A stretch of DNA of 64,000 bases from Haemophilus haemolyticus (GCF_003352385.1 NZ_CP031243.1:536501-600500), one strand, 5' to 3'; positions 49,504 through 60,406 are shown, numbered from the stretch's first letter. The notes: a model not told the origin generated them from the letters alone. Program-made: numbers and translations.

Positions 49504-49585
49504 CATACCTGATTTGTTAATTCAACAACTCATAGTATGACTCCAAATATTTTTGCCCTTTCAGCTTTTGAAAGGGCTTTTTTTA
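49504..49585 (+). ncRNA. candidate small RNA between trhP and ruvX
   Basis: A strong promoter and a strong terminator (stem GCCCTTTCA / TGAAAGGGC, T8) frame about 80 bases with no credible ORF. Its tail hairpin and U-run suit Hfq binding. No known sRNA sequence is recognised. In E. coli the sRNA CyaR also lies beside yegQ, but I see no sequence similarity. Confidence 0.45.
49555..49585. terminator. terminator shared by trhP/sRNA and ruvX
   Basis: Arms GCCCTTTCA / TGAAAGGGC with a 5-base loop and a T8 run. It overlaps the 3' end of ruvX on the other strand. Confidence 0.85.
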
Positions 49586-50008
49586 TTCGGAATATTCCTC
49601 GACCTCAAACCAACTTTCTAGAATCAAACAAGCAGAGATCCCATCTACTTTGCCTTTTTTTAAGGCACGAAAACCGCCTCTGTCAAAAATTTCACTGCGT
49701 GCCTCTGTTGTTGTTAAACGTTCATCTTGTAGCTGAACATTAACACCAAAACGACCTTGTAAACGATTTGCAAATTTACGAGCACGCAAAGTGAGATCTT
49801 GCTCTGTTCCATCCATATTTAAAGGCAAACCAACTACGACAACATCTGGTTTCCATTCTTTCAAGCATTTTTCGATTGCATCCCAGTTTGGGATACCATC
49901 TTGCGCCTTAAAAGCAGGCAAGGCTTGTGCGGTTCCAGTAATACTTTGTCCTACAGCACAGCCAATACTTTTGGTACCAAAATCAAAAGCAAGTGCAGTA
50001 ATTCCCAT
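49583..50008 (-). CDS. ruvX: Holliday junction resolvase-like protein RuvX (YqgF)
   Basis: YqgF/RuvX is an RNase H-fold nuclease linked to 16S rRNA maturation and possibly Holliday junctions. The 141-residue protein starts [19 protein letters not shown] with the first Asp. [14 protein letters not shown] follows, and the DERLTTTEA motif carries the next acidic residue. It overlaps yqgE by 1 base, in a ruvX-yqgE-rsmE gene string typical of gammaproteobacteria. Confidence 0.93.
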   Translation of the reverse strand: MGITALAFDFGTKSIGCAVGQSITGTAQALPAFKAQDGIPNWDAIEKCLKEWKPDVVVVGLPLNMDGTEQDLTLRARKFANRLQGRFGVNVQLQDERLTTTEARSEIFDRGGFRALKKGKVDGISACLILESWFEVEEYSE

Positions 50009-50568
50009 TAGCTATGCCCCACTTGTGCAAACACAAAATTATGTGGGTGAATACCAAGCAATTGATTCGCCGCAACATAGCGCTCATCATAAGGCATATC
50101 AAATAAAATCTGATCGTTCGCAGTAGCGACTAACCAAGCATTATCAGTGATTTCTTTTTCCAACTGCCCAGCCTCCCAGCTAGAGCACCCAAGAGCGATA
50201 AGATATTTTTCTGGCGCAAGTTCAGAACCTAGCGTCTCTATTACATCAGCAGAGGTTGTCATTGAAAGATCATCCGTAATTTTATAAGTATGCTGGAATT
50301 CATTAGGTGTATTCTTATGTAGAATAAAACCTCTTTCGCTATGCATAGGACCACCGGCTACCACCATTTCATTGCTAAAAGTGCGGTCATTTTTCATCAT
50401 AAAATTGAGTTTTGAATAAAGTTCCGCAATGCTTAAATCTGTAGGCTGATTAATCACTAATCCCATCGAACCTTGCTCATTATGCTCACACATAAACACC
50501 ACAGTACGATTAAAATAATCGTCTAAGTGTGGCATCGCGATCAAAAATTTTCCTTGTAACTCCATCAT
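50008..50568 (-). CDS. yqgE: YqgE/AlgH family protein
   Basis: This 186-residue cytoplasmic protein of the AlgH/DUF179 family has [20 protein letters not shown], the [10 protein letters not shown] block and the [13 protein letters not shown] segment. Its exact role is not known; in Pseudomonas the homologue affects alginate. It overlaps ruvX by 1 base and rsmE by 4, so it is translated with them. Confidence 0.92.
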   Translation of the reverse strand: MMELQGKFLIAMPHLDDYFNRTVVFMCEHNEQGSMGLVINQPTDLSIAELYSKLNFMMKNDRTFSNEMVVAGGPMHSERGFILHKNTPNEFQHTYKITDDLSMTTSADVIETLGSELAPEKYLIALGCSSWEAGQLEKEITDNAWLVATANDQILFDMPYDERYVAANQLLGIHPHNFVFAQVGHS

Positions 50569-51302
50569 TCACCTAAATCTCCAAAACAAATTTGTAGTGC
50601 ACTAATCGCCGCAAGCGATGCAGTTTCAGTACGCAGAACACGCTTTCCTAATAAAATTTCAGTAAATCCTTGCTGTTCAGTTTGTGCAATTTCTTGTGCA
50701 GATAATCCACCTTCTGAGCCAATTAATAAGCGAACACCTTCAACGGGAATATTCGGTAACGTTTTAATCGAATATTGCGCGCGTGGATGCAAATTCAATT
50801 TTAGCGCTCCGTCATTTTCTGCACACCAATCTTGTAATTTCATCAGTGGACGAATCTCCGGCACAATATTACGGCCACACTGTTCACAAGCAGCAATCGC
50901 AATTTTTTGCCATTGTTGGATTTTTTTATCCATGCGTTCGCCATCAAGCTTTACGCCACAGCGTTCAGACCATAATGGTGTAATCACATTCACACCCAAT
51001 TCCACCGATTTTTGAATGGTAAATTCCATTCGCTCTCCGCGAGAAATCACTTGCCCCAAATGAATTTTTAAATTGGATTCTTTATCCGCAAGCTCACGCT
51101 CAAAAATCGCCACCTTTACCGCTTTTTTATTCGACTCAATAATTTTGGCTGGATAAATATGATTAGAACCATCAAAGAGTTCAATTTGCTCACCTTCTGT
51201 CATTCTTAACACGCGCCCTACATGGTTTGCCGCGTCTTCGGAAAGCTGACATTGAGTTTGATTTTCAAGGGATTCAGGATGATAAATTCTTGGTATGCGC
51301 AT
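50565..51302 (-). CDS. rsmE: 16S rRNA m3U1498 methyltransferase
   Basis: RsmE methylates U1498 in 16S rRNA. The 245-residue SPOUT-class protein has an N-terminal PUA-like domain ([23 protein letters not shown]) and a C-terminal knot with [34 protein letters not shown], and [19 protein letters not shown]. It is first in rsmE-yqgE-ruvX. Confidence 0.95.
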   Translation of the reverse strand: MRIPRIYHPESLENQTQCQLSEDAANHVGRVLRMTEGEQIELFDGSNHIYPAKIIESNKKAVKVAIFERELADKESNLKIHLGQVISRGERMEFTIQKSVELGVNVITPLWSERCGVKLDGERMDKKIQQWQKIAIAACEQCGRNIVPEIRPLMKLQDWCAENDGALKLNLHPRAQYSIKTLPNIPVEGVRLLIGSEGGLSAQEIAQTEQQGFTEILLGKRVLRTETASLAAISALQICFGDLGE

Positions 51303-51322
51303 AATGTTTATCTATATTAATG

Positions 51323-51354
51323 AAAAAGTGCGGTTAAAATTCACCGCACTTTTG
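51323..51354. terminator. inverted uptake-signal terminator between fadR and rsmE
   Basis: GAAAAAGTGCGGT and ACCGCACTTTT face each other over a short loop after the fadR stop (minus direction). Confidence 0.7.
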
Positions 51355-51363
51355 ATGTTGAAA

Positions 51364-52089
51364 TTAATCCGAAAGATTCTGCGGCAATCGCTCTAGAATA
51401 GCTTTCCAATAAGTTGAAGAACGTAAATTGTGTTTACGAATACAATCCACCACCGCATCCGCATTTCCGGCAAGGCAAATTTGTTGCATTTCTAAATAGA
51501 ATGTTTTTGTAAGTTCTCGGTGTTTTTCTTCTTTAAAAAATAAAAAACCAATTCGTTGGTAAACCCCTTTCAAACTATTAAAAATTAAACGATAAAAGGG
51601 CTTATTAGCCACTACGGTAAATTGACGAAATAATTTGTAATCAAATTCTGTGTAATCTTGCGCCGTATTTTGTAATTGATCTAATTCAGCAAAAAGTGCG
51701 GCAGATTGTTGAGGAGAATTTTTTACTGCCTCATAAATATAAGATTCAGACATTTTACTGCGTAAAGACAACATATTGTCAATAATCAAAGGCGCTGACT
51801 GCATATCTAAACCGATTAGTGTTTCAATAATATTCGGCCCTGCCGTATCCCAGATATTATTTACTTTTGTTGGTTTGCCGTGCTGAATAGTCAGCCAACC
51901 ATCACGCGCTAAACGTTGTAAAACTTCACGCAAAGTGGTGCGAGTCACTCCGATCTTATCGGCTAAATCACGTTCTGATGGTAAATTACTGCCTGCGGGA
52001 AAAACATCTTGCCAAATGCTTTTGACAATATATTCTTCTGCTAAGGCTGCTGGACTTTGGGCTTTTAAAATATCGTTATCGTTTTGCAT
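51364..52089 (-). CDS. fadR: fatty-acid metabolism regulator FadR
   Basis: FadR represses fatty-acid breakdown and activates synthesis genes, releasing DNA when long-chain acyl-CoA binds. The 241-residue GntR-family protein has the winged helix NLPSERDLADKIGVTRTTLREVLQRLARDGWL, followed by an all-helical FadR-type C domain. It is divergent from nhaB with dsbB beyond, the same fadR-nhaB-dsbB group as in E. coli. The 124-base divergent gap shows no FadR-type palindrome that I can confirm. Confidence 0.93.
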   Translation of the reverse strand: MQNDNDILKAQSPAALAEEYIVKSIWQDVFPAGSNLPSERDLADKIGVTRTTLREVLQRLARDGWLTIQHGKPTKVNNIWDTAGPNIIETLIGLDMQSAPLIIDNMLSLRSKMSESYIYEAVKNSPQQSAALFAELDQLQNTAQDYTEFDYKLFRQFTVVANKPFYRLIFNSLKGVYQRIGFLFFKEEKHRELTKTFYLEMQQICLAGNADAVVDCIRKHNLRSSTYWKAILERLPQNLSD

Positions 52090-52213
52090 TACAATTAAAA
52101 ATCAGATAAAAATCAAAAAAAACGCAATTTTATAAAAAAATTACTCAGTTTTTATTATCCTTTAAAGGGGGATATATTACAATGTTCACGTGATAAAAAT
52201 AATGGAGTTCTCT

Positions 52214-53758
52214 ATGACAAACACACAAGCTTTTATGAAAAACTTTCTTGGGGCAAGTCCAGAATGGTATAAGCTCGCCATTGTGGTTTTTCTTATTATT
52301 AATCCTATTATTTTCTTTTTAGTCAGCCCTTTTATTGCGGGTTGGTTACTCGTTGCAGAATTTATTTTTACGCTAGCAATGGCATTAAAATGCTATCCTT
52401 TGCAACCAGGTGGCTTACTAGCGATTGAAGCAATTATTATTGGGATGACAAATGTAGGGCACGTAAAAACGGAAATTATGGCAAACTTTGAAGTAATCCT
52501 GTTACTGATGTTTATGGTGGCAGGTATTTTCTTCATGAAACAACTGCTTCTTTACGTATTCACGAAATTACTTGTCAAGATTCGTTCAAAAATTGCGCTT
52601 TCTTTAGCTTTCTGTTTTAGCGCAGCCTTCCTATCAGCCTTCCTTGATGCATTAACGGTTGTTGCCGTAATTATCAGCGTAGCAATGGGATTCTATGGCG
52701 TTTACCACAAAGTCGCATCAGGCAATAATTTAATTGATGCCGTTGATATTGCCGATGATGGAAAAATTACAACACAACACCACGAGACCTTAGAAAAATT
52801 CCGTTCATTCTTACGTAGCTTGATGATGCATGCTGGCGTCGGAACCGCACTTGGTGGCGTAATGACAATGGTGGGTGAACCACAAAACTTAATCATTGCA
52901 GAACAAGCAAAATGGAACTTTATCGAATTTTTCTTCCGCATGGCACCAGTTACGGTTCCAGTATTTATCTGCGGACTACTGACTTGTTTCTTAGTAGAAA
53001 AATTCAAATTATTCGGTTATGGTGAAAAATTACCTGAAGATGTATGGAAAATCTTGTCGGATTTAGACCGCACTAATTCAGAGAAAATGTCTAAACAAGA
53101 CAAAATTAAATTAGGTGTGCAAGCATTAATCGCGATTTGGTTAATTCTTGGATTGGCGTTCCATCTTGCGGCAGTGGGCTTGATTGGTTTAAGTATCATT
53201 ATTTTTGCAACTGCATTCACTGGTGTGACTGATGAACACACTATCGGTAAATCATTCCAAGAATCCTTACCTTTCACTGCATTGCTCGTGGTATTCTTCT
53301 CAGTGGTTGCCGTAATTATCGATCAAAAACTTTTTGCGCCAATCATTCACTTCGTTCTTTCTTCAGAAGAAAATACACAGCTTGCCTTATTCTACGTATT
53401 TAACGGCTTGCTTTCTTCTATCTCTGATAACGTATTCGTCGCAACGGTTTATATCAATGAAGCGAAAGCGGCGTTAACGAATGGCGTAATTGCACCGCAC
53501 CAATTTGAATTGCTCTCTGTTGCAATCAATACAGGGACAAACTTACCATCAGTAGCGACACCAAACGGACAAGCCGCATTCTTGTTCTTATTGACTTCAT
53601 CGCTAGCACCATTAATTCGTCTTTCTTACGGAAGAATGGTTTATATGGCTTTACCTTACACGATTGTACTTTCGATCATTGGATTACTGGCTATTGAATT
53701 TATCTTACCAGCTGCTACTATTTGGCTAGCAAACTTAGGTTTAATTTTTCCAATTTAA
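52214..53758 (+). CDS. nhaB: Na+/H+ antiporter NhaB
   Basis: NhaB exchanges Na+ for protons across the inner membrane. The 514-residue protein has about 12 membrane helices, with [23 protein letters not shown] and [19 protein letters not shown] as family hallmarks. ATG 52214 is chosen over an upstream start because GGAG precedes it at six bases and gives the usual length. dsbB follows after 9 bases. Confidence 0.95.
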   Translation: MTNTQAFMKNFLGASPEWYKLAIVVFLIINPIIFFLVSPFIAGWLLVAEFIFTLAMALKCYPLQPGGLLAIEAIIIGMTNVGHVKTEIMANFEVILLLMFMVAGIFFMKQLLLYVFTKLLVKIRSKIALSLAFCFSAAFLSAFLDALTVVAVIISVAMGFYGVYHKVASGNNLIDAVDIADDGKITTQHHETLEKFRSFLRSLMMHAGVGTALGGVMTMVGEPQNLIIAEQAKWNFIEFFFRMAPVTVPVFICGLLTCFLVEKFKLFGYGEKLPEDVWKILSDLDRTNSEKMSKQDKIKLGVQALIAIWLILGLAFHLAAVGLIGLSIIIFATAFTGVTDEHTIGKSFQESLPFTALLVVFFSVVAVIIDQKLFAPIIHFVLSSEENTQLALFYVFNGLLSSISDNVFVATVYINEAKAALTNGVIAPHQFELLSVAINTGTNLPSVATPNGQAAFLFLLTSSLAPLIRLSYGRMVYMALPYTIVLSIIGLLAIEFILPAATIWLANLGLIFPI

Positions 53759-53767
53759 GGAGAAAAA

Positions 53768-54301
53768 ATGCTCGCACTTTTAAAACAATTTTCTGAAAAA
53801 CGTTCTGCATGGTTTCTGCTGGCATTTTCAAGTTTAACACTAGAATCTACCGCACTTTACTTCCAATATGGAATGGGATTACAACCTTGTGTACTTTGCG
53901 TGTATGAACGTTTAGCAATAATTGGGTTATTTATTGCGGGCATTATAGGTTTACTTCAACCTCGCACTTTAATCATTCGATTAATCGCTTTGGCATTAGG
54001 CTTATTCAGTGGCATTAAGGGATTATTGGTTTCATTCCGTCATCTTGATTTACAAATGAATCCAGCCCCTTGGAAACAATGTGAATTTATTCCAAACTTT
54101 CCTGAAACTTTACCGTTTCACCAATGGTTTCCATTTATGTTTAGCCCGACTGGCTCTTGTAATGAAAGTCAATGGTCATTATTCGGTGTGACGATGGTGC
54201 AATGGCTAGTATTTATTTTTGCAGTATATGTGATAATTCTTGCTTTATTATTAATAGTGCAAGTAGTCAAAACACGAAAACAAAGAAGAATATTTAATTA
54301 A
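53768..54301 (+). CDS. dsbB: disulfide bond formation protein B
   Basis: DsbB reoxidises DsbA and passes electrons to quinones, keeping periplasmic disulfide formation running. The 177-residue protein has four membrane helices and the two periplasmic Cys pairs: Cys41-Val-Leu-Cys44 and Cys105/Cys131. A bidirectional palindromic terminator follows. Confidence 0.96.
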   Translation: MLALLKQFSEKRSAWFLLAFSSLTLESTALYFQYGMGLQPCVLCVYERLAIIGLFIAGIIGLLQPRTLIIRLIALALGLFSGIKGLLVSFRHLDLQMNPAPWKQCEFIPNFPETLPFHQWFPFMFSPTGSCNESQWSLFGVTMVQWLVFIFAVYVIILALLLIVQVVKTRKQRRIFN

Positions 54302-54333
54302 AAAAATACGGTGAAATTTCACCGTATTTTTTT
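54301..54333. terminator. bidirectional terminator between dsbB and the Protein E gene
   Basis: A perfect palindrome AAAAAATACGGTGAAA/TTTCACCGTATTTTTT serves both convergent genes. Confidence 0.9.
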
Positions 54334-54348
54334 ATTCGCTAGATTTTG

Positions 54349-54831
54349 TTATTTTTTATCTGAAGGTTGTGCTCTGCCATAATTCACACAAATAATCTGA
54401 GCAGCATTATAAAGCGTTGTATCAGGTGTTAAACTTAATGTATGTTTCTTTTGCTTTTTAGGCGCAGCACGCAAACCCTGTCCCCAAAACTCATCATAGA
54501 AATCAGTTCGCACTTGAGTTAAATGATAATTTGCACAATTCAAAATCTTGTACTGACGAACAGAACGTGCATAACGTTTAGGCTCAGGATAAACATACAA
54601 TCCCTTATCTAAATTCACTACTGCATCAAAATGTACAATTTGCGGCTCTTGGTTATCCACCCAGATCGATTCACTATCGATGTAATAATTCACATTCTTC
54701 ACCAAACGTATATATCCGCTTCGCACATCGGTCGGCGGTGTCAGTTTCACATCATTTTGTTCAGCCTTTTGAGTTTGAGCAGAACAGGCGGTAAGTACCC
54801 CAAGTGATAATGTTAAAATAATTTTTTTCAT
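54349..54831 (-). CDS. pe: surface-adhesin Protein E (PE) lipoprotein
   Basis: Protein E is a known H. influenzae adhesin that binds vitronectin, laminin, plasminogen and hemin. The 160-residue product has a lipoprotein signal MKKIILTLSLGVLTAC, then the characteristic PPTDVRSGYIRLVKNVNYYI and YVYPEPKRYARSVRQYKILN, the last two lying in the vitronectin-binding stretch. Two Cys (NCANY and IICVNY) can bond. From memory its C-terminal tail (YGRAQPSDKK) differs from common PE alleles. It lies next to pflA as in H. influenzae. Confidence 0.9.
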   Translation of the reverse strand: MKKIILTLSLGVLTACSAQTQKAEQNDVKLTPPTDVRSGYIRLVKNVNYYIDSESIWVDNQEPQIVHFDAVVNLDKGLYVYPEPKRYARSVRQYKILNCANYHLTQVRTDFYDEFWGQGLRAAPKKQKKHTLSLTPDTTLYNAAQIICVNYGRAQPSDKK

Positions 54832-54862
54832 TATTTACTCCTTATGTTAGCTGACATTTATT

Positions 54863-55603
54863 CTAGAATTTTACAGTGTGCCCATAACCTTCTAGGATTG
54901 TTTTAATGTGCTCTAACGATTCTTTGGTTGGCGGTAATACATCTTCAAGCTCATAATCTAACCCAAGGGTTTTCCATTTATGCGCACCTAATCGATGATA
55001 AGGAAGAAGTTCAACTTTTTCAATATTGGTCATACCTTCAATAAATTGACCTAATAAATGTACATCGTGATCGCTATCAGTATAACCAGGAACCACAACA
55101 TAACGAATCCATGTACGTTGATGACGTTTTTGCAAATATTTTGCAAATTCAAGGGTACGTTTATTTGGCACCCCAATAAGATTTTGATGAACTTGATCAT
55201 TAAGTTCTTTTAAATCGAGTAAAACAAGATCTGTTACATCTAATAATTCATCAATAATATGATCATAATGACGCACAAAACCATTTGTATCTAAGCAAGT
55301 ATTAATCCCTTCCGCTTTACAAGCACGGAACCAATCACGCACGAACTCAGCTTGTAGCACAGCCTCACCGCCAGATGCCGTAACGCCACCGCCTGTAGCA
55401 TTCATAAAATGGCGATAAGTCACGACTTCTTTCATTAAATCTTCGACACTGATTTCTTTACCCCCTTCAAGGTCCCAAGTATCACGATTGTGGCAATATT
55501 TGCAGCGCATCAAGCAGCCTTGCATAAATAAAATAAAACGAATACCTGGCCCATCTACAGTGCCACAGGATTCAAAAGAGTGAATTCTTCCAAGAACTGA
55601 CAT
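54863..55603 (-). CDS. pflA: pyruvate formate-lyase activating enzyme
   Basis: PflA uses SAM and a [4Fe-4S] cluster to create the glycyl radical on PflB. The 246-residue radical-SAM protein has [18 protein letters not shown] with the CxxxCxxC motif, [15 protein letters not shown] and [10 protein letters not shown]. It lies after pflB on the same strand, beyond a terminator hairpin, so read-through or its own promoter must supply it. Confidence 0.96.
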   Translation of the reverse strand: MSVLGRIHSFESCGTVDGPGIRFILFMQGCLMRCKYCHNRDTWDLEGGKEISVEDLMKEVVTYRHFMNATGGGVTASGGEAVLQAEFVRDWFRACKAEGINTCLDTNGFVRHYDHIIDELLDVTDLVLLDLKELNDQVHQNLIGVPNKRTLEFAKYLQKRHQRTWIRYVVVPGYTDSDHDVHLLGQFIEGMTNIEKVELLPYHRLGAHKWKTLGLDYELEDVLPPTKESLEHIKTILEGYGHTVKF

Positions 55604-55662
55604 ACATAAATTTCCTAAAATTAGATATAGCTAAATTTTACCAAATATTTAGTCTATAAAAA

Positions 55663-55688
55663 ATGAGCCTGATTGAAATCAGGCTCAT
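55663..55688 (-). terminator. hairpin terminator between pflB and pflA
   Basis: Arms ATGAGCCTGAT / ATCAGGCTCAT with loop TGAA are followed on the minus strand by TTTTTTATAG. Confidence 0.85.
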
Positions 55689-55733
55689 ACACATTATGTT
55701 CCCGCCAAAGTGCGGTCAAAAATAAAAATGTTT

Positions 55734-58046
55734 TTACATTGACTCTGTGAAAGTTCTAGTAATTACGTCTTGTTGTTGCTCTTTAGTTAAAGAGTTGAAA
55801 CGTACTGCGTAGCCAGATACACGGATAGTCAATTGTGGATATTTATCCGGATTTTCCATTGCATCTAACAACATTTCACGGTTTAACACGTTCACATTTA
55901 AGTGTTGGCCACCTTCAACCGTTGCTTCGTGGTGGAAGTAACCATCCATTAAGCCAGCAAGGTTGCGACGTTGTGCTTCTGCATCTTTACCTAACGCATT
56001 TGGTACGATTGAGAAGGTATAAGAAATACCATCTTTCGCATAAGCAAACGGTAGTTTAGCTACAGAAGTTAATGATGCTACCGCACCTTTTTGGTCACGA
56101 CCGTGCATTGGGTTCGCACCTGGTCCGAATGGTGCACCAGCACGACGACCATCAGGGGTGTTACCAGTTTTCTTACCATAAACCACGTTAGAAGTAATGG
56201 TTAATACAGATTGTGTAGGCACTGCATTGCGGTAAGTTTTAAGTTTTTGAATTTTCTTCATGAAACGTTCAACTAAGTCACAAGCGATGTCATCAACACG
56301 GTTGTCGTTGTTACCATATTGTGGATATTCGCCTTCGATTTCGAAGTCGATTGCTACGTTGCTTGCTACAACATTGCCATCTTTATCTTTGATGTCGCCA
56401 CGAACTGGTTTAACTTTCGCATATTTAATTGCTGAAAGTGAGTCAGCCGCAACAGAAAGACCTGCGATACCACAAGCCATGGTACGGTATACATCACGAT
56501 CATGTAATGCCATTAATGCTGCTTCGTATGAATATTTATCGTGCATGTAGTGGATGATGTTTAAGGCTGTCACATATTGTTTTGCTAACCAATCCATAAA
56601 GCTGTCCATACGAGTCATTACAGTGTCGAAATCTAACACTTCATCAGTGATTGGTGCAGTTTTCGGACCTACTTGCATACCTAATTTTTCATCGATACCG
56701 CCGTTGATTGCGTATAACAATGTTTTCGCTAAGTTTGCACGCGCACCGAAGAATTGCATTTGTTTACCAACAACCATTGGTGATACACAACATGCGATTG
56801 CGTAGTCATCATTGTTGAAGTCTGGACGCATTAAATCATCGTTTTCGTATTGAACTGATGAGGTATCAATCGATACTTTTGCACAGAAACGTTTGAAGTT
56901 TTCAGGTAATTGTTCAGACCAAAGAATCGTTAAGTTTGGTTCTGGAGAGGTACCCATGTTGTAAAGGGTATGTAAAATACGGAATGTATTTTTGGTTACT
57001 AATGTACGACCGTCTAACCCCATACCTGCGATGGTTTCAGTTGCCCACATTGGGTCGCCAGAGAATAATTGATCGTATTCAGGCGTACGTAAGAAACGAA
57101 CCATACGGAGTTTCATTACTAAGTGGTCAACTAATTCTTGCGCTTCAGTTTCAGTAATTTTTCCAGCTTTTAAATCACGTTCGATGTACACATCAATAAA
57201 GGTTGCTGTACGACCGAATGACATAGCAGCACCATTTTGTGATTTGATTGCAGCTAGATAAGCAAAATACATCCATTGAATTGCTTCTTGAGCATTAGTT
57301 GCAGGGTTAGAAATATCATAACCATAGCTTGCAGCCATTTGTTTTAATTGGCCTAATGCACGGTGTTGTTCTGCGATTTCTTCACGTAAACGAATTGTTG
57401 CTTCAAGATTTACGCCATCTTCTAAATCTTTTTGTAAAGAAGAGAATTGTGCGTATTTATCTTTCATTAAGAAATCTACACCGTAAAGTGCTACACGACG
57501 GTAGTCACCGATAATACGGCCGCGACCATAAGCATCTGGAAGACCAGTTAATACGCCAGATTTACGGCAACGTAAAATATCTGGCGTATAAACATCGAAT
57601 ACACCTTGGTTGTGGGTTTTACGATATTCAGTGAAGATTTTTTTCACTTCAGGATCTAATTCACGACCGTAAATTTTGCATGAGCCTTCCACCATTTTGA
57701 TACCACCGAATGGCATAATGGCACGTTTTAAAGGTTCATCAGTTTGAAGACCAACGATTTTTTCTAAGTCTTTGTTAATGTAACCTGGTGCGTGAGAGAT
57801 AATGGTAGATGGCGTATGTTCATCAAAATCTAATGGTGCGTGAGTACGGTTTTCAATTTTAATTCCTTCCATCACAGATTCCCAAAGCTTAGTGGTTGCT
57901 TCAGTTGGACCTACTAAGAAAGAGTCATCGCCTTCATACGGGGTATAGTTTTTTTGGATAAAGTCACGTACATTGACATTGTCTTGCCAATCGCCACCAG
58001 CAAAACCAGCCCACGCCAATTTTTGCGCTTCATTAAGTTCTGACAT
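55734..58046 (-). CDS. pflB: formate C-acetyltransferase (pyruvate formate-lyase)
   Basis: PflB splits pyruvate with CoA into acetyl-CoA and formate under anaerobic conditions. The 770-residue protein has the active-site Cys pair in [14 protein letters not shown] and the glycyl-radical site [15 protein letters not shown] near the C terminus. I start it at ATG 58046 (MSELNEAQ), which is spaced well from AAAGGA. An ATG two codons earlier has no room for it. focA lies just upstream. Confidence 0.98.
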   Translation of the reverse strand: MSELNEAQKLAWAGFAGGDWQDNVNVRDFIQKNYTPYEGDDSFLVGPTEATTKLWESVMEGIKIENRTHAPLDFDEHTPSTIISHAPGYINKDLEKIVGLQTDEPLKRAIMPFGGIKMVEGSCKIYGRELDPEVKKIFTEYRKTHNQGVFDVYTPDILRCRKSGVLTGLPDAYGRGRIIGDYRRVALYGVDFLMKDKYAQFSSLQKDLEDGVNLEATIRLREEIAEQHRALGQLKQMAASYGYDISNPATNAQEAIQWMYFAYLAAIKSQNGAAMSFGRTATFIDVYIERDLKAGKITETEAQELVDHLVMKLRMVRFLRTPEYDQLFSGDPMWATETIAGMGLDGRTLVTKNTFRILHTLYNMGTSPEPNLTILWSEQLPENFKRFCAKVSIDTSSVQYENDDLMRPDFNNDDYAIACCVSPMVVGKQMQFFGARANLAKTLLYAINGGIDEKLGMQVGPKTAPITDEVLDFDTVMTRMDSFMDWLAKQYVTALNIIHYMHDKYSYEAALMALHDRDVYRTMACGIAGLSVAADSLSAIKYAKVKPVRGDIKDKDGNVVASNVAIDFEIEGEYPQYGNNDNRVDDIACDLVERFMKKIQKLKTYRNAVPTQSVLTITSNVVYGKKTGNTPDGRRAGAPFGPGANPMHGRDQKGAVASLTSVAKLPFAYAKDGISYTFSIVPNALGKDAEAQRRNLAGLMDGYFHHEATVEGGQHLNVNVLNREMLLDAMENPDKYPQLTIRVSGYAVRFNSLTKEQQQDVITRTFTESM

Positions 58047-58083
58047 AGTCATTTCCTTTGTTAATTAATAAATAAGTAAATCT

Positions 58084-58938
58084 TTAATGAGTTTTGGTTA
58101 AATAACGTTGGAATACACCAATACAAATTGCCCCGCCGACAATATTTCCCAACGTTACAGGGATTAAATTCTTCACAATGAAATGATACAAATCTAAATC
58201 TGCGTATTTCATCGGATCAACGCCGATTTGTTGCCAAAATTCAGGAGTACTAAAATGTGCGGTAATAATTCCCATCGGAATCATAAACATATTAGCCACA
58301 CAGTGTTCAAAACCTGATGCCACAAATAAACCAATCGGCATAATCATAATAAATGCTTTGTCTGTAACAGTCTTACCGGAATAAGACATCCAAACCGCCA
58401 CACACACCATAATGTTACATAAAATACCTAGGTTAAACGCTTCAAACCAAGTGTGATGAATTTTATGTTGGGCAGTTGCAAGAATTGTTAAACCCCATTG
58501 ACCATTTGCTGCCATGGTTTGTCCCCCAAACCAAATAACAGCTGCAATAAATAAACCGCCAACGAAGTTGCCCAAATATACTACGATCCAGTTTCGAATC
58601 ATTTGGGTTGTCGTTATTTTTCCGCCTACGCGGGCAACTAAGGTTAAAGTAGAAGAGGTGAATAATTCAGATCCTAAAATCACCACCATAATTACGCCCA
58701 AGGAGAAGACTAATCCACCGACTAACTTAGTTAATCCCCAAGGTGCACCTGCACTAGCAGTTTGTGTTGTCGTGTAAAATACAAAGGCTAACGCAATACA
58801 AGCACCGGCACTAATACCGGACATAAACGATAAAAATGGACGTTTATTTGCTTTATAAGTCGCTGTATTTTCTGCATAATCCGTTGCTTCAACAGGTGTG
58901 AGCGCAACAGAAGACAGTTTTTGATTTTCTGATGCCAT
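58084..58938 (-). CDS. focA: formate channel FocA
   Basis: FocA is a pentameric inner-membrane channel that exports (and imports) formate made by PflB. The 284-residue protein has six membrane helices and FNT-family motifs: KRPFLSFMSGISAGACIALAF, LGNFVGGLFIAAVIW and SGFEHCVANMFMIP. The start at 58938 follows GGAG at 7 bases. It leads the focA-pflB unit. Confidence 0.96.
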   Translation of the reverse strand: MASENQKLSSVALTPVEATDYAENTATYKANKRPFLSFMSGISAGACIALAFVFYTTTQTASAGAPWGLTKLVGGLVFSLGVIMVVILGSELFTSSTLTLVARVGGKITTTQMIRNWIVVYLGNFVGGLFIAAVIWFGGQTMAANGQWGLTILATAQHKIHHTWFEAFNLGILCNIMVCVAVWMSYSGKTVTDKAFIMIMPIGLFVASGFEHCVANMFMIPMGIITAHFSTPEFWQQIGVDPMKYADLDLYHFIVKNLIPVTLGNIVGGAICIGVFQRYLTKTH

Positions 58939-59080
58939 AATCAAACTCCAAATATTGAAAAAGTGAATGAAAATTTAATACTTCTAATAGGTTTACAACT
59001 TCAAATACTTCTACAACCGCCACCATTTTACTCTCCTCCCCTAGTATTGCAAAGAAAACTACTATTTATTTCAACAAAAT

Positions 59081-59094
59081 TTGATTTTTTACAA
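59081..59094. promoter_or_regulatory. possible FNR site upstream of focA
   Basis: TTGAT-TTTT-TACAA fits the FNR pattern TTGAT-N4-ATCAA in one half and partly in the other, about 140 bases before focA. focA-pflB is classically FNR-controlled, but this match is only moderate. The rest of the 58939-59151 gap shows AT-rich sequence with no other clear feature. Confidence 0.4.
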
Positions 59095-59151
59095 GATTTG
59101 TTAAAGAAAATACGCTATACACATTTCAGGTTAGATAAAATCCACAAAAAA

Positions 59152-59190
59152 TAAACCGCACTTTTATCAAAAAAGACAAAAGTGCGGTTA
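59152..59190 (-). terminator. inverted uptake-signal terminator after the ygiC-like gene
   Basis: TAAACCGCACTTTT and AAAAGTGCGGTTA face each other with an 11-base loop, just past the stop in the minus direction. Confidence 0.7.
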
Positions 59191-59224
59191 GTTTTCTGGT
59201 TATTTTAGTAATACTCAGGACACA

Positions 59225-60406
59225 TTAAGGCACAAAATAATGAGGTATAAAATGACTATCATTCCCCGTCACTGCCGTAAAATCTTCGCGTAATCCCATA
59301 CCGCAAGCCACATCACCCACAACCCAAGAGCCGATAATTGGATACATTCCATCAAAACTCGGTAATTCAAATTTTTGTTGATAAACATAACCTGAATTAC
59401 CATAAAACGTAGAGTGTTCGCTTCCTTTCGCTGCAAATTCTACGCCATTGTTTTTCTCATAATAGAAGACATTGGCACCTTCTCGACCTAACAATGGTTT
59501 TTTCACCCACATCGATAAATCTTTTGGTAGTTCGAAAGGCGTAAAATAAGCAGGCAATAAATTCGGATGATTAGGATAACGCGCCCAAAGTTTTGCCAAT
59601 AGTGCTTTATTACTTAATAGCATTTTCCACGCTGGTTCAATAAATCGTGTTTCAGCCGTTGTAATATGGCGAGCAAACTCAGCGTGGCTTAGCCATTCCA
59701 GCGGATACAATTTAAATAACATTTCAATAGGTTGATCATTTAAATCTACAAATTTTTTTGTTTCACTGTTATAGCCAATATCTTCCACCGCTAATTGATG
59801 AATATTCCAACCTGCGTTATAAGCCACATCAGCTAAATAATCCACATTGCCCCAATCTTCACGGCCAGCATCTTGCATAGCACTCAAATGGAAATCTGTT
59901 TTGCCACTTTGTTGTTTCAAAAATTGGAAATGTTTTATTAATTCTTCATGAATCCAATTAAATTGATCACGATGTTTCAAGCCCTCAATTTGCTCCAACC
60001 ACTGCCATTGAACAACCGCCGCCTCCAACAAAGATGTTGGCGTATCGGCGTTATATTCAAACATTTTTAGGTTGTCGCCATCATAGCCAAAATCAAAGCG
60101 TCCATACAAATAAGGATCTTGATTACGCCAAGAGCTTTCAATAAGCTGTTTTTGCAACTCCGTAAAACGATAATTTTCATAATCGCCTTTTTTAATTTCA
60201 TCCGCCGCAAAATTTAAACACATTGAATGCAATTCATTAGTTGTATCCTCAATGCGATCAATTTCCGCTAAGGTAAATTCATAGGCGACATTATCAGACC
60301 AATAATGAGATCCATCACTGGAAGGCAAGTTATAATAATCAAATCCAACATTAAGTAGCTGTTGCACCATATCTGGTCGAGTAGGAAACCCTGTTACACG
60401 TTTCAT
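59225..60406 (-). CDS. ygiC: glutathionylspermidine synthase family ATP-grasp protein (YgiC-like)
   Basis: This 393-residue cytoplasmic protein has the synthetase fold of the C-terminal half of glutathionylspermidine synthase: RFDFGYDGDNLKMFEYNADT (ATP/metal site), EPAWKMLLSNKALL, and WVKKPLLGREGANVFYYEKN, a classical ATP-grasp loop. It lacks the amidase half. Homologues (YgiC, YjfC) likely form amide bonds on an unknown substrate. It starts one base after the ygiB-like stop, so they are co-translated. Confidence 0.88.
   Translation of the reverse strand: MKRVTGFPTRPDMVQQLLNVGFDYYNLPSSDGSHYWSDNVAYEFTLAEIDRIEDTTNELHSMCLNFAADEIKKGDYENYRFTELQKQLIESSWRNQDPYLYGRFDFGYDGDNLKMFEYNADTPTSLLEAAVVQWQWLEQIEGLKHRDQFNWIHEELIKHFQFLKQQSGKTDFHLSAMQDAGREDWGNVDYLADVAYNAGWNIHQLAVEDIGYNSETKKFVDLNDQPIEMLFKLYPLEWLSHAEFARHITTAETRFIEPAWKMLLSNKALLAKLWARYPNHPNLLPAYFTPFELPKDLSMWVKKPLLGREGANVFYYEKNNGVEFAAKGSEHSTFYGNSGYVYQQKFELPSFDGMYPIIGSWVVGDVACGMGLREDFTAVTGNDSHFIPHYFVP

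Noticed and set aside
49504-49585. CyaR homologue
   Set aside because: The position beside yegQ is similar, but no CyaR sequence match is visible.
49537-49743. 68-residue frame from the sRNA candidate into ruvX
   Set aside because: No ribosome site, and it runs through a strong terminator and antisense to ruvX.
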